This document shows positions 27,411-35,993 of a stretch of DNA of 64,000 nucleotides, in pieces; the first letter of the stretch is position 1; every line of letters begins with the position of its first letter. A program made the translations under genes and the position numbers. The stretch lies in contig CAZODA010000010.1 of the NCBI GenBank assembly GCA_964578485.1, positions 21,804 through 85,803 on the forward strand. Reading direction: 5' to 3'. This DNA is from CAZODA01 sp964578485 (lineage in GTDB: Bacteria; Bacteroidota; Bacteroidia; Bacteroidales; Marinilabiliaceae). Under the pieces are notes generated by a model. The model was not told the origin of the DNA. It made no database searches and saw nothing but the letters and a program-made list of their open reading frames with translations.

Positions 27411-28997
27411 ATGAATAGTTTTCATGAGTATTTTAAGCCTTTGGATCTTTTGATTGTGGTGGTTTACCTTGTTATTCTGGTAGCCATAGGATATTGGGTT
27501 AGTTTCATTAGAAAGAGTGATAAGGAAGGACATTTATTTCTTGCAAATAGAAGCTTGAAATGGAGTAGCATAGGTTTTACGATGTGGGGAACCAATGTCG
27601 GTCCGTCTATGTTGATTGCTTCTGCCAGCATAGGATATACAACAGGAATTGTTGCCGGCAATTTCGGCTGGTATGCATTTATTTTTATATTTCTTCTTGC
27701 TGTTGTATTTGCCCCGAGATATTTAGGAGCTCGAGTGAACACCCTCCCCGAATTTATGGGAAAAAGATTCGGAGATAGTACAGGTAATATTCTTGCTTGG
27801 TATTCCATTGTTACCATATTGATTTCCTGGCTTGCACTAACACTTTTTGCAGGTGGCATCCTGGTATCACAAATTCTTAATTTTCCATTGTGGTTTTCGG
27901 TAATCATACTACTGGTGCTTTCTGCCTTTTTTACAATAGCAGGAGGATTAAAAGCTATTGCCTATACCAACGTTTTTCAAATGTTGCTGCTCATCATTGT
28001 TTCATTGGTATTAACAGTGGTGGGTATAAGGGCGGTTGGCAGCTTTTCAGAAGTGATGGCTCAAACTCCTCCGGAATATTGGAATATGTTTCGTCCCTTA
28101 GATGATCCTAATTATCCTTGGATTGCTATTATTCTCGGATACCCTGTGATGGGAATATGGTTCTGGTGTACCGATCAATCGATGGTGCAATCGGTGTTGG
28201 GTGCTAAAAACCTAAAACAGGGTCAGTTGGGGGCTAATTTTACAGGATGGCTCAAAATTTTAGATGTAGCTCTTTTTATCATCCCGGGAATTATCTGTTT
28301 TATTTTGTTTCCTGATTTAGCGGATCCCGATGAAGCATATATGACTATGGTAACCAGACTGTTTCCTGTAGGAATGACAGGACTGGTGATGGCCGTCTTG
28401 ATTGCAGCTTTGGTGAGTACTATCGATTCTGCATTGAATTCTTTGAGTACTGTATTTACAATGGATATATATGTGAAGAAATACCGGCCGGAAGCTAATA
28501 ATTCCGAGATTATTAAAATCGGACGTATCGTTACATTGGCCGGAGCTGTACTGGCTGTTCTTATTACTTTAGCTATCAATAGTATTAAAGGATTGAATCT
28601 TTTTGATATTTTTCAGTCTGTGTTGAGCTTTCTGGCACCACCGATGGCGGTCGTCTTTTTGTATGGAGTGTTATGGAAAAAGATGACCACTCGAGCCGCA
28701 AATATAACCCTATCGCTGGGAACATTTATTAGTATAGGTACAGGAATATTATATTTGTGGGTGTTTCCGGCAGAAAATTATACCTTCTGGCCCCATTTTC
28801 TCTTACTCTCCTTTTTTCTTTTTGTGCTGCTCTCAATCATAGCAATTTTGGTTTCATGGATCGATAAGAGTGCCTCAGGACCATCCATTCCCATGGAAAT
28901 AGAAAAATTACCCAAACCGGGCAAAATTCAATGGCTGTTATGGGGAGCCTTATTCATTGTAATGATAGGCTTGTATATTTATTTTAATGGTTATTAA
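27411..28997 (+). CDS. Sodium:solute symporter (SSS family), sugar-type (first of two)
   Basis: 528 aa with about 14 predicted transmembrane helices. SSS signatures include 'LANRSLKWSSIGFTMWGTNVGPSMLIASAS', 'PEFMGKRFGD', 'AGGLKAIAYTNVFQ' and 'MAVLIAALVSTIDSALNSLSTVFTMDIY'. Family members couple Na+ entry to uptake of sugars or uronates across the inner membrane. Position inside the pectin locus suggests import of galacturonate, apiose, fucose or an oligosaccharide product. A 140-nt gap separates it from the URO-D-like gene; no terminator was seen. Confidence 0.93.
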   Translation: MNSFHEYFKPLDLLIVVVYLVILVAIGYWVSFIRKSDKEGHLFLANRSLKWSSIGFTMWGTNVGPSMLIASASIGYTTGIVAGNFGWYAFIFIFLLAVVFAPRYLGARVNTLPEFMGKRFGDSTGNILAWYSIVTILISWLALTLFAGGILVSQILNFPLWFSVIILLVLSAFFTIAGGLKAIAYTNVFQMLLLIIVSLVLTVVGIRAVGSFSEVMAQTPPEYWNMFRPLDDPNYPWIAIILGYPVMGIWFWCTDQSMVQSVLGAKNLKQGQLGANFTGWLKILDVALFIIPGIICFILFPDLADPDEAYMTMVTRLFPVGMTGLVMAVLIAALVSTIDSALNSLSTVFTMDIYVKKYRPEANNSEIIKIGRIVTLAGAVLAVLITLAINSIKGLNLFDIFQSVLSFLAPPMAVVFLYGVLWKKMTTRAANITLSLGTFISIGTGILYLWVFPAENYTFWPHFLLLSFFLFVLLSIIAILVSWIDKSASGPSIPMEIEKLPKPGKIQWLLWGALFIVMIGLYIYFNGY

Positions 28998-29116
28998 AAG
29001 TTGGATGCAAGCAAAGAGTATAGTAAGTGGAATTAAAAAAAACGATAAAATTTTTACCCCTGCTAAAGTATGCAAGCAGTTTTTGAAGTTAATGTAATAT
29101 AGATGATTGTAATAGT

Positions 29117-30619
29117 ATGAATTTACCTCTAATAGATCTGATAATTTTTTTGGTTTACATGTCTGGCATTGTGCTGTTTGGCAGCCTCTTTTATTTTCGA
29201 AATAAAAGTCCGGAACAATATACAACAGGAGGGGGAAAACTTCCTTCCTGGATAGTGGGGATGTCGTTTTTTGCCACTTATGTCAGTAGTATCAGCTTCT
29301 TAGCTTTACCGGGAAATGCCTATCAAAGCAATTGGAATGCCTATGTTTTTAGTTTGTCTATTCCAATTGCTACATTTTTTGCTGTTAAATTTTTTGTGCC
29401 TTTGTATCGAAGCCTTAATAGCATTTCGGCATATAACTACCTGGAAACTCGCTTCGGACCTTGGGCCAGAACTTATGCTTCTTTGTGCTATATATTGACG
29501 CAGCTGATGCGAACAGGATCGATTCTTTATTTATTGGCACTTCCTTTGAATGCTCTTTTTGGATGGAGTGTGGGTTTAATTATTGTGGTAACCGGAGCTT
29601 CGATTATTTTTTATTCAATGTTGGGAGGTATTCAGGCGGTGATCTGGACCGATGCCATACAGGCAATCGTTCTGATTGTTGGAGCTATTGTTTGCATAGT
29701 TATAATAATGTTTCAGATACCCGGAGGCTTTGCAACTATTGTTGATATCGGAATAGCCGAAAATAAATTCAGCCTTGGCAGTTTTGGACTTAGTGTTTCG
29801 GAATCCACTTTTTGGCTTATGATTATCTATGGCTTATTTATCAATCTTCAAAATTATGGGATTGATCAAAACTATGTGCAACGTTATATGACTACCAAAT
29901 CATTAAAGGGAGCAAAAACTTCGGCCATGCTGGGATCACTGATGTATATTCCTGTGTCCCTGATGTTTTTCTTTATTGGAACTGCCTTGTTTGCATATTA
30001 CAGAGCATCACCCGGTCTGCTTCCTCAAGAGTTGATGCATTTGGATGCTGCTGATCGGGTATTTCCCCATTTTATTGTTCATGAATTGCCGGTAGGCGTC
30101 ACCGGTCTCCTCATCGCCTCTATATTTGCTGCAGGTATGAGTACCATATCCACTAGTATTAATGGAACAGCTACTATTGTTTTGACTGATTATTACAAAC
30201 GCTATTTTCAGAAAAATAAGAGCGAACGCTCATCTATGAGAGTCCTCTATATTGCCTCTTCCGTTTTTGGAGTTCTTGGGGTGGGAGTGGCTCTCGCTAT
30301 GATTGGAGTTAAAAGTGCTCTGGATACTTGGTGGATGTTGGCTTCTATTTTTAGTGGAGGTATGTTAGGACTGTTTTTGCTCGGCTTTATGGTAAAAAAA
30401 GCAAAAAAAATGAGTGCCGCTATTGGAGTGACAGTGGGAGTACTTGTAATATTTTGGCTGAGCATATCACCAATATGGTTTACAGATGGTATTTGGCTCC
30501 GGTTAAAAAGCCCTTTCCATGCCAACTTGACCATCGTTATTGGAACTACTGTGATTTTCTTAGTGGGCTTTTTAGTTACTATCTGCTGCAAGCCAACAAA
30601 GCGAGTTCTTGAATTTTAG
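29117..30619 (+). CDS. Sodium:solute symporter (SSS family), second of two
   Basis: 500 aa, about 13 transmembrane helices. 'PSWIVGMSFFATYVSSISFLALPGNAY', 'YNYLETRFGPWARTY', 'IQAVIWTDAIQAIVLIVGA' and 'IASIFAAGMSTISTSINGTATIVLTDYY' are SSS motifs. The sequence is clearly different from the neighbouring symporter (closer to the sialate/pantothenate-like branch), so the pair is not a recent duplication and probably takes up two different products. It follows the first symporter by 119 nt. Confidence 0.93.
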   Translation: MNLPLIDLIIFLVYMSGIVLFGSLFYFRNKSPEQYTTGGGKLPSWIVGMSFFATYVSSISFLALPGNAYQSNWNAYVFSLSIPIATFFAVKFFVPLYRSLNSISAYNYLETRFGPWARTYASLCYILTQLMRTGSILYLLALPLNALFGWSVGLIIVVTGASIIFYSMLGGIQAVIWTDAIQAIVLIVGAIVCIVIIMFQIPGGFATIVDIGIAENKFSLGSFGLSVSESTFWLMIIYGLFINLQNYGIDQNYVQRYMTTKSLKGAKTSAMLGSLMYIPVSLMFFFIGTALFAYYRASPGLLPQELMHLDAADRVFPHFIVHELPVGVTGLLIASIFAAGMSTISTSINGTATIVLTDYYKRYFQKNKSERSSMRVLYIASSVFGVLGVGVALAMIGVKSALDTWWMLASIFSGGMLGLFLLGFMVKKAKKMSAAIGVTVGVLVIFWLSISPIWFTDGIWLRLKSPFHANLTIVIGTTVIFLVGFLVTICCKPTKRVLEF

Positions 30620-30850
30620 ATAAAATTCTTCTTCTAAATACTTTGAGAAATATTTAGGGATGCATGTGTATATCTGTCAACTAAAAATAGTGTAGTTCAA
30701 AATAGGACAGACTGTTAGGGCAATTGCCAAAACACTAAATTATACGAATTATCTATGTTCTTATAGCATAATTAAAATAGATAGTCATACTAAATCAGAT
30801 AAATTGTATGAATTAACTGTGTTTTTAATTCAGCATATTTGTTATGAATA

Positions 30851-32479
30851 ATGATAATGAAATATACCATGACAAATTTTATAAAAAATCGTTTTAGTAA
30901 AATGGCTTCCCAAAATTTTTCAACAATCTTATTGGCTGTTGTTATTGCTTTAATGTCAAATTTTAAATTAATAGCACAAAACCGACCACTTGTTGATGTG
31001 CCTTATGAAATTGCACCTTTGCATGCTCCTTTTGAAATGCCGGAATTGAAAAGAGTGGAAGTGCCCGATATTGAATTTAATATACGTGATTACGGTGCAC
31101 AAGAAACAGGTAAAGAAAGAAAAATTAAATGTACCGATGCTATACATAAAGCTATTGATGCAGCTTTTCAAGCCGGTGGTGGAAAAGTTATTATACCTGC
31201 AGGAGAGTGGCTTACAGGTCCTATCCATTTATTGAGTAATTTGAATTTGCATGTTGAAGAAGGTGCCACAGTTTATTTCAGTGAAGATAAGGAAGATTAT
31301 CTGCCTGTTGTTATTCAACGTCATGAAGGCGTGGAAGCATATAATTATTCTCCTTTAATATATGCCTATAAGGTGAAAAATGTTTCTGTAACCGGTAAAG
31401 GTGTATTCGAAGGTCAGTCGGAACACTGGATGAAATGGGGTGTTGTTCAATCTCGTGCTGATGCTACCAAAGTTCCGCTTTCAAGGAGGGTTAATTTTGG
31501 TAAAGGTTCAGGAACTGAGGGAATGCGTCCGAATTTTCTTGTATTCTGGAAATCTGAAGATATTTTAATTGAAGATATTACCCTTAACGACAGCCCGATG
31601 TGGAACATCCACCTTGTTTACAGTAAGCGTGCTATTGTACGAGGTGTTACAGTAAACAGTCTCGACAGTCATAATGGTGATGGAGTGGTACTTGATTCAT
31701 CCAGTGACATTCTCCTGGAGTATAATACACTAAGAACAGGAGATGATGCTGTTGTTATTAAATCAGGATTTAATGAAGAAGGTTTGCAAATAAATATTCC
31801 AACCGAAAATGTAATTGTAAGAAATTATCAAGCTTATGATGTCCGAACAGGTAGCGGGGGAGTAGTATTTGGAAGTGAAACATCAGGAGGAATCAGAAAT
31901 ATTTATGTTCATGATGCGTATTTTGAAGGATGCGACAGAGGAATACGCTTTAAAACAGCACGTGGAAGAGGAAATGTTATTGAAAATATCTATGTGAAAA
32001 ACATTAAATTAAAAGATATAAAATATGAATCGATAAATATTAATACTTTCTATACCGGTTCAGGTGTTGGACCTTCACCTTTAGTTAGAAATATTGAAAT
32101 TAGCAATATTGAAATTGATGGAGTTGCAAATGCATTAGTCCTGATAGGCTTGCCGGAAAAATGGCTGGAAGATATTAAATTCGAAAATATTAAGATTGTT
32201 AATGCACGTGAAGGAATTCGACTTAATAGGGTGAAAAACCTAAATATGAAAAATATTGAAGTTGAATCAGAGAAAAGAGCATTAATTGCACAGGACGTAT
32301 TTGAATTATACCTTTCAAATATAAAATTGAAAGATAAAGAAAAAGGAGCTCCCTTCTTATTAAAAGGAACAGACTCAGGAGTAGTAGTAATGCCTAATTA
32401 TAAAAAAGGAATGGTTGAGTTTGGACCGGGAGTTAATGAAAATGCAATACGCTCAGAATTACCCTCAGCAGCATGGTGA
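30851..32479 (+). CDS. GH28 polygalacturonase-type hydrolase, secreted (second of two)
   Basis: 542 aa. Several in-frame Met codons precede the signal peptide ('MIMKYTMTN...', cleavage near 'KLIAQNRP'), so the start is uncertain within about 20 codons. GH28 motifs: 'NGDGVVLDSSSD' (NTD replaced by NGD, the Asp kept), 'GDDAVVIKSG', 'GGVVFGSETSGG' and 'RFKTARGRGN'. Like the other GH28 it lacks the GHG His, which fits exo-type activity. It has its own upstream gap of 231 nt and ends before a strong terminator, so it closes the pectin locus. The sequence diverges from the GH28 at 13723-15306, implying distinct linkage preference. Confidence 0.88.
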   Translation: MIMKYTMTNFIKNRFSKMASQNFSTILLAVVIALMSNFKLIAQNRPLVDVPYEIAPLHAPFEMPELKRVEVPDIEFNIRDYGAQETGKERKIKCTDAIHKAIDAAFQAGGGKVIIPAGEWLTGPIHLLSNLNLHVEEGATVYFSEDKEDYLPVVIQRHEGVEAYNYSPLIYAYKVKNVSVTGKGVFEGQSEHWMKWGVVQSRADATKVPLSRRVNFGKGSGTEGMRPNFLVFWKSEDILIEDITLNDSPMWNIHLVYSKRAIVRGVTVNSLDSHNGDGVVLDSSSDILLEYNTLRTGDDAVVIKSGFNEEGLQINIPTENVIVRNYQAYDVRTGSGGVVFGSETSGGIRNIYVHDAYFEGCDRGIRFKTARGRGNVIENIYVKNIKLKDIKYESININTFYTGSGVGPSPLVRNIEISNIEIDGVANALVLIGLPEKWLEDIKFENIKIVNAREGIRLNRVKNLNMKNIEVESEKRALIAQDVFELYLSNIKLKDKEKGAPFLLKGTDSGVVVMPNYKKGMVEFGPGVNENAIRSELPSAAW

Positions 32480-32541
32480 TGAAATATAAGTGACAGAAAA
32501 CTTTAGTTTTGCTTTTTTTCATAGTTCTCAATATACAAACG

Positions 32542-32580
32542 AAAAAAGGAGCTTTTCTTAACAGAATCGCTCCTTTTTTT
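32542..32580 (+). terminator. Rho-independent terminator closing the pectin locus
   Basis: AAAAAAGGAGC (32542-32552) pairs with GCTCCTTTTTT (from 32569), with a 16-nt loop and a T run, 60 nt after the GH28 stop. The flanking A and T runs could let it work from both directions. Confidence 0.75.
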
Positions 32581-32607
32581 AATTAAGAAACGCACGGAGA
32601 GATGCAC

Positions 32608-32650
32608 GTTGAGACGCACGTTGTTGAGACGCACGGCCGTGCGTCTCAAC
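32608..32650. repeat. 28-bp palindromic repeat with a direct half-copy (GAGACGCACG family)
   Basis: GTTGAGACGCACGG (32623-32636) followed immediately by its exact reverse complement makes a perfect 28-bp palindrome to 32650. A direct copy of GTTGAGACGCACG lies at 32608-32620, and weaker relatives (ACGCACGG near 32590, GATGCACG at 32601-32608) lie before it. A degenerate relative occurs at 62489-62507. It is GC-rich in an AT-rich genome and intergenic, as expected of a dispersed REP-like element. Confidence 0.75.
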
Positions 32651-32723
32651 TAATATCTGTTAAAAAAGAAGTTTTTATAAAGAAAAAATGTAAATTTAAC
32701 GGCTGTAAAAAGAATGAGAAATT

Positions 32724-33386
32724 ATGAATGAATTATTAAAAGAAATTTTTGATTGTATTGAAATGGGAAAGGTAGATAAAAATTCTCCTTTTCCCCCTTC
32801 TATGAAAGGCAAAGACGGTGCTGATGAACTCACCAAAAAAGCTTTGGAAAATGGAATTCAGGCAGATGATATTTTAAATAAAGCATTAATACCGGCTATG
32901 GAAGTGGTGGGTGAAAAATTTTCTAAAAAGAAAATTTTTATTCCACAAATGCTTATTTCAGCAAAAGCTATGAATAAAGCAATTACGCATTTACGCCCTT
33001 ATTTCATTTCCGGAGATATTAAGAAAAAAGGAGTTTTTATTCTTGCTACGGTAAAAGGAGATTTGCACGATATAGGAAAAAATTTGGTGAAAATGACCTT
33101 TGAAGGTGCCGGCTGGGAGGTTATAGACTTGGGGGTGGACGTAGATACAAAAACTGTTCTTGATGCAATAAATCAACACCAGGATGCAAAAATCGGTTTA
33201 TCTGCATTGTTAACCACCACTATGCAAAGCATGAAAGATACAGTTATAGATATAAAATCAGCTTATCCCAATAATCTTGTCCTTGTTGGTGGAGCACCTG
33301 TAAATGAAAAGTTTTGCTCAGAAATTGGAGCGGATTTTTATGCTCCTGACCCTCAAAAGGCTATAGCATATTTGAATGCACTTTAG
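32724..33386 (+). CDS. Corrinoid (B12)-binding methyl-carrier protein, MtbC/MttC-like
   Basis: 220 aa. N-terminal helical cap (~1-90, 'ALENGIQADDILNKALIPAMEVVGEKFSKKKIFIPQMLISAKAM') followed by a Rossmann-like B12 domain (~95-220) with the cobalt-ligand motif 'GDLHDIGKNLV' (DxHxxG, H115), 'GLSALLTTTMQSMKDTV' and 'VGGAPVNEKFCSEIGADFY'. This is the two-domain architecture of corrinoid shuttle proteins for methanol, methylamines or methoxy compounds. No cognate MtaB/MttB-type methyltransferase lies next to it; the URO-D-like gene 5.5 kb upstream is the only other C1-type protein. It appears monocistronic, between a terminator and a convergent gene. Confidence 0.88.
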   Translation: MNELLKEIFDCIEMGKVDKNSPFPPSMKGKDGADELTKKALENGIQADDILNKALIPAMEVVGEKFSKKKIFIPQMLISAKAMNKAITHLRPYFISGDIKKKGVFILATVKGDLHDIGKNLVKMTFEGAGWEVIDLGVDVDTKTVLDAINQHQDAKIGLSALLTTTMQSMKDTVIDIKSAYPNNLVLVGGAPVNEKFCSEIGADFYAPDPQKAIAYLNAL

Positions 33387-33512
33387 TTTAAATGCCTATC
33401 TATAATATGTTGTTTTTTAGTGCATAAAATTCAACTTGTTTTTTTGTTAATAGAATATTTTATTTGTGCTATCTTATTGGATATGCAAATATACTTTTAA
33501 AGATTTGATGTT

Positions 33513-34988
33513 TCAATCTTCATTAGGTAGTTGGATATGTATTGATTTAGGTGGAGTTTGCTGAAGAGGAATTTCTCTGAAGAAGATCTTTTTTATAATA
33601 TAGATAATAGTGCTTATTATGATCTGAAAATCAGCAACCATCGATTGATTGTTGATATACATGACATCATACAGCAGGCGTTCTGTCATTTCCTTCACAT
33701 TATGGGCATATCCATATTTAATCATGCCAAGAGAGGTCAGTCCGGGTTTTACTTGTAATATTAAACGGTAATAAGGAGTTTCTCTCTTAAGTTGATCGGC
33801 GAAAAATGAGCGTTCGGGGCGTGGTCCAACAATAGACATTTCTCCTTTTAAGATATTTAAAAACTGTGGCAGCTCATCAAGATGGTTTCTTCTGAGGATA
33901 AGACCAATTGAGGTAATTCTTTTGTCGCTGCCTTTTGAGGCAAGCTGAGGCCCATTCATTTCAGCATCAACTACCATCGTTCGGAATTTATACATAGTAA
34001 ATGGCTCGCCATTTCTTCCTATTCTTTCCTGTTTATATAATACCGGCCCGGGTGAGCTCCGTTTTATTTTATAAGCAATTATAGGATAAATTAATGCTGT
34101 TAATAGCAAACCAATAATTGAGCATGTAATATCAAATATTCGTTTGGATAAAATAAAACCAATACCAAGGTTTTGCGGACTAATGGATATAACCGGAATT
34201 TCTGTTAAATGTGTAGAACCAATCTTTGCTGTAAGGGATTCAAGCGTGCCGGGTGCCAGTCTTACAATGGTTTCTTTCGTGTTTATCTCGGATAATATCT
34301 TTTCTGTTTGTTTGATTTTTTTACTGTGATTGAAAATAATGATTTCATCAATTGTCTGGTCTTTTATTACCTCGATGGTATCACTGTATTTACCAAGATA
34401 AGGGATGTCTGAAATCTTTTCTTCCTTTATGCGTTCAGTGCCACAATAGCCGATCAGCCGAAGATTGTTGACTTCAATATATCTTAAAAATTCTTTGAAA
34501 TATGGCGCTTCAGGTAAGTTGTGGAATACAATCAATACATTATGATTGATCCAGTTTTTCTTTAACATCCAGGTTAGTAATAAATGAATTAAAAGCCGAT
34601 TGAAAGAAATTATTAAAGAATAGACAAGAACAATAAACAGAATTTTTAATAAAAAACGTGTAGGAATACCCGTTGTTGGCTCCCAATAGGTTATGACAAC
34701 TAAAAGTAAGAGATAAAAAATCCCTAAAATCATTAAAGGGCGATTAATCGATACATGACCTACTTCAACCTTTTTCACCCTGTAACTGCCAAAAATGGCA
34801 AATGCAATAACAAAAACAAGAGGAATGGTGTAATAAGGACTTAATTCTATTGGGAAAGAAAAATTTACAAAACTTGTTGAAATAACAAGTCGCTTAAATA
34901 TGTGCAGCAGAATAACTGCTGTTATATAATCTGTTATAAGTGCTAATAAACCCGGTAAACGGGATTTAATTTTTTTCTTCGAAATCAT
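33513..34988 (-). CDS. Polyprenyl glycosylphosphotransferase (exopolysaccharide initiating transferase)
   Basis: 491 aa. Four to five N-terminal transmembrane helices (~15-145), a Rossmann-like CoA-binding-type middle domain (~150-285), then the bacterial sugar transferase domain: a further membrane helix, 'SPGPVLYKQERIGRNGEPFTMYKFRTM' and 'LRRNHLDELPQFLNILKGEMSIVGPRPE'. These are the WbaP/WcaJ-type signatures for loading a sugar-1-phosphate onto undecaprenyl phosphate, the first step of capsule or exopolysaccharide synthesis. No other polysaccharide synthesis genes are adjacent, so it may be an orphan initiating enzyme. It is convergent with the corrinoid gene. Confidence 0.9.
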   Translation of the reverse strand: MISKKKIKSRLPGLLALITDYITAVILLHIFKRLVISTSFVNFSFPIELSPYYTIPLVFVIAFAIFGSYRVKKVEVGHVSINRPLMILGIFYLLLLVVITYWEPTTGIPTRFLLKILFIVLVYSLIISFNRLLIHLLLTWMLKKNWINHNVLIVFHNLPEAPYFKEFLRYIEVNNLRLIGYCGTERIKEEKISDIPYLGKYSDTIEVIKDQTIDEIIIFNHSKKIKQTEKILSEINTKETIVRLAPGTLESLTAKIGSTHLTEIPVISISPQNLGIGFILSKRIFDITCSIIGLLLTALIYPIIAYKIKRSSPGPVLYKQERIGRNGEPFTMYKFRTMVVDAEMNGPQLASKGSDKRITSIGLILRRNHLDELPQFLNILKGEMSIVGPRPERSFFADQLKRETPYYRLILQVKPGLTSLGMIKYGYAHNVKEMTERLLYDVMYINNQSMVADFQIIISTIIYIIKKIFFREIPLQQTPPKSIHIQLPNED

Positions 34989-35196
34989 TTAAAGTGATAA
35001 AGATCCGGCTATAATAAACTTGTTAAATAATTTATACAACATTAATTGTGTGCCTGAAGCAAATATATTGCCTTTTAAAGACTAAATGAATTGTTCTATA
35101 AAATTTTTAACGCTGATTCTGTTAAATTAGTATTTATTCTTTAATTAAACAGCTTTAGCGACTATAAAATTAAGAGCTATTATTTTTTGTTTAACT

Positions 35197-35226
35197 TTTG
35201 TAATCATTAAAAGTGAATTAAATTTG
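35197..35226 (+). promoter_or_regulatory. Candidate promoter for the isoaspartate methyltransferase gene
   Basis: TTTG at 35197-35200 and an exact TAnnTTTG (TAAATTTG, 35219-35226) are 18 nt apart, one less than the usual spacing. The -7 box ends 6 nt before the ATG at 35233, so transcription would begin at or just before the start codon, giving a leaderless or nearly leaderless mRNA. Confidence 0.45.
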
Positions 35227-35232
35227 CCAATT

Positions 35233-35898
35233 ATGATAAAAGATTCTTTTCGCCATAAAGGATTACGTGCTCGCTTAGTTGAGGAGCTAAAAAAAAAGGG
35301 AATAAATGATCAGGCTGTATTAAAGGCTGTTGCTAGTGTACCGCGTCATCTTTTTTTGGATAGCTCTTTTATTAAATTTGCATATAAAGATGTGGCTTTC
35401 CCAATAGGAGAAGGACAAACAATATCACAACCATCAACTGTAGCTTTGCAAACTCAACTTTTGAATGTGTCGCAAGGTGCAAAAGTGATGGAAATTGGAA
35501 CAGGCTCCGGATATCAGGCCGCTGTATTGTGCGAATTGAATGTTTATTTGTATTCAATAGAACGACAGACAAAATTATATGAAAAGGCATCCGAAATGTT
35601 ATCCTCTTTTAAATATTCTCGCTTAAAATTATTTTTGGGAGATGGTTATGAAGGACTGCCGGATTATGCCCCTTTTGATGGGATTTTAGTCACAGCAGGG
35701 GCAAGAGAAATTCCCCGTAATTTATTGTTGCAGCTTAAAATTGGAGGTGTAATGGTTATCCCTGTTGGTGCTGAAGCTCAGATTATGACACGTATTACAC
35801 GTATTGATAAGGAAGTTTTTGAAAAAGAGGAGTTTGGAGAATGCGAATTTGTGCCCATGCTAAATGGAATAGCCGGTGTGGCTGATAAAAATCAATAG
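35233..35898 (+). CDS. pcm: Protein-L-isoaspartate O-methyltransferase
   Basis: 221 aa from the ATG at 35233. A TTG at 35224 is in frame but lies inside the predicted -7 promoter box, so it is rejected as start. The PCMT signatures are 'VPRHLFLDSSFIKFAYKDVAFPIGEGQTISQPSTVALQTQLL', 'VMEIGTGSGYQAAVLCEL' (SAM-binding) and 'LVTAGAREIPRNLLLQLKIGGVMVIPVG', spread over the whole length. It repairs isoaspartyl residues in aged proteins using S-adenosylmethionine, in the cytoplasm. Length is normal for the family. It is divergent from the glycosylphosphotransferase gene and followed by the MBL-fold gene. Confidence 0.95.
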   Translation: MIKDSFRHKGLRARLVEELKKKGINDQAVLKAVASVPRHLFLDSSFIKFAYKDVAFPIGEGQTISQPSTVALQTQLLNVSQGAKVMEIGTGSGYQAAVLCELNVYLYSIERQTKLYEKASEMLSSFKYSRLKLFLGDGYEGLPDYAPFDGILVTAGAREIPRNLLLQLKIGGVMVIPVGAEAQIMTRITRIDKEVFEKEEFGECEFVPMLNGIAGVADKNQ

Positions 35899-35993
35899 TG
35901 AACTTAAGAGTATTTGAAACTGTTAAATCTAACGATTCTTCCGTCTTGCTTAAAATAATATAATCCTGTATTTAAAAAATATATTTATAATTT

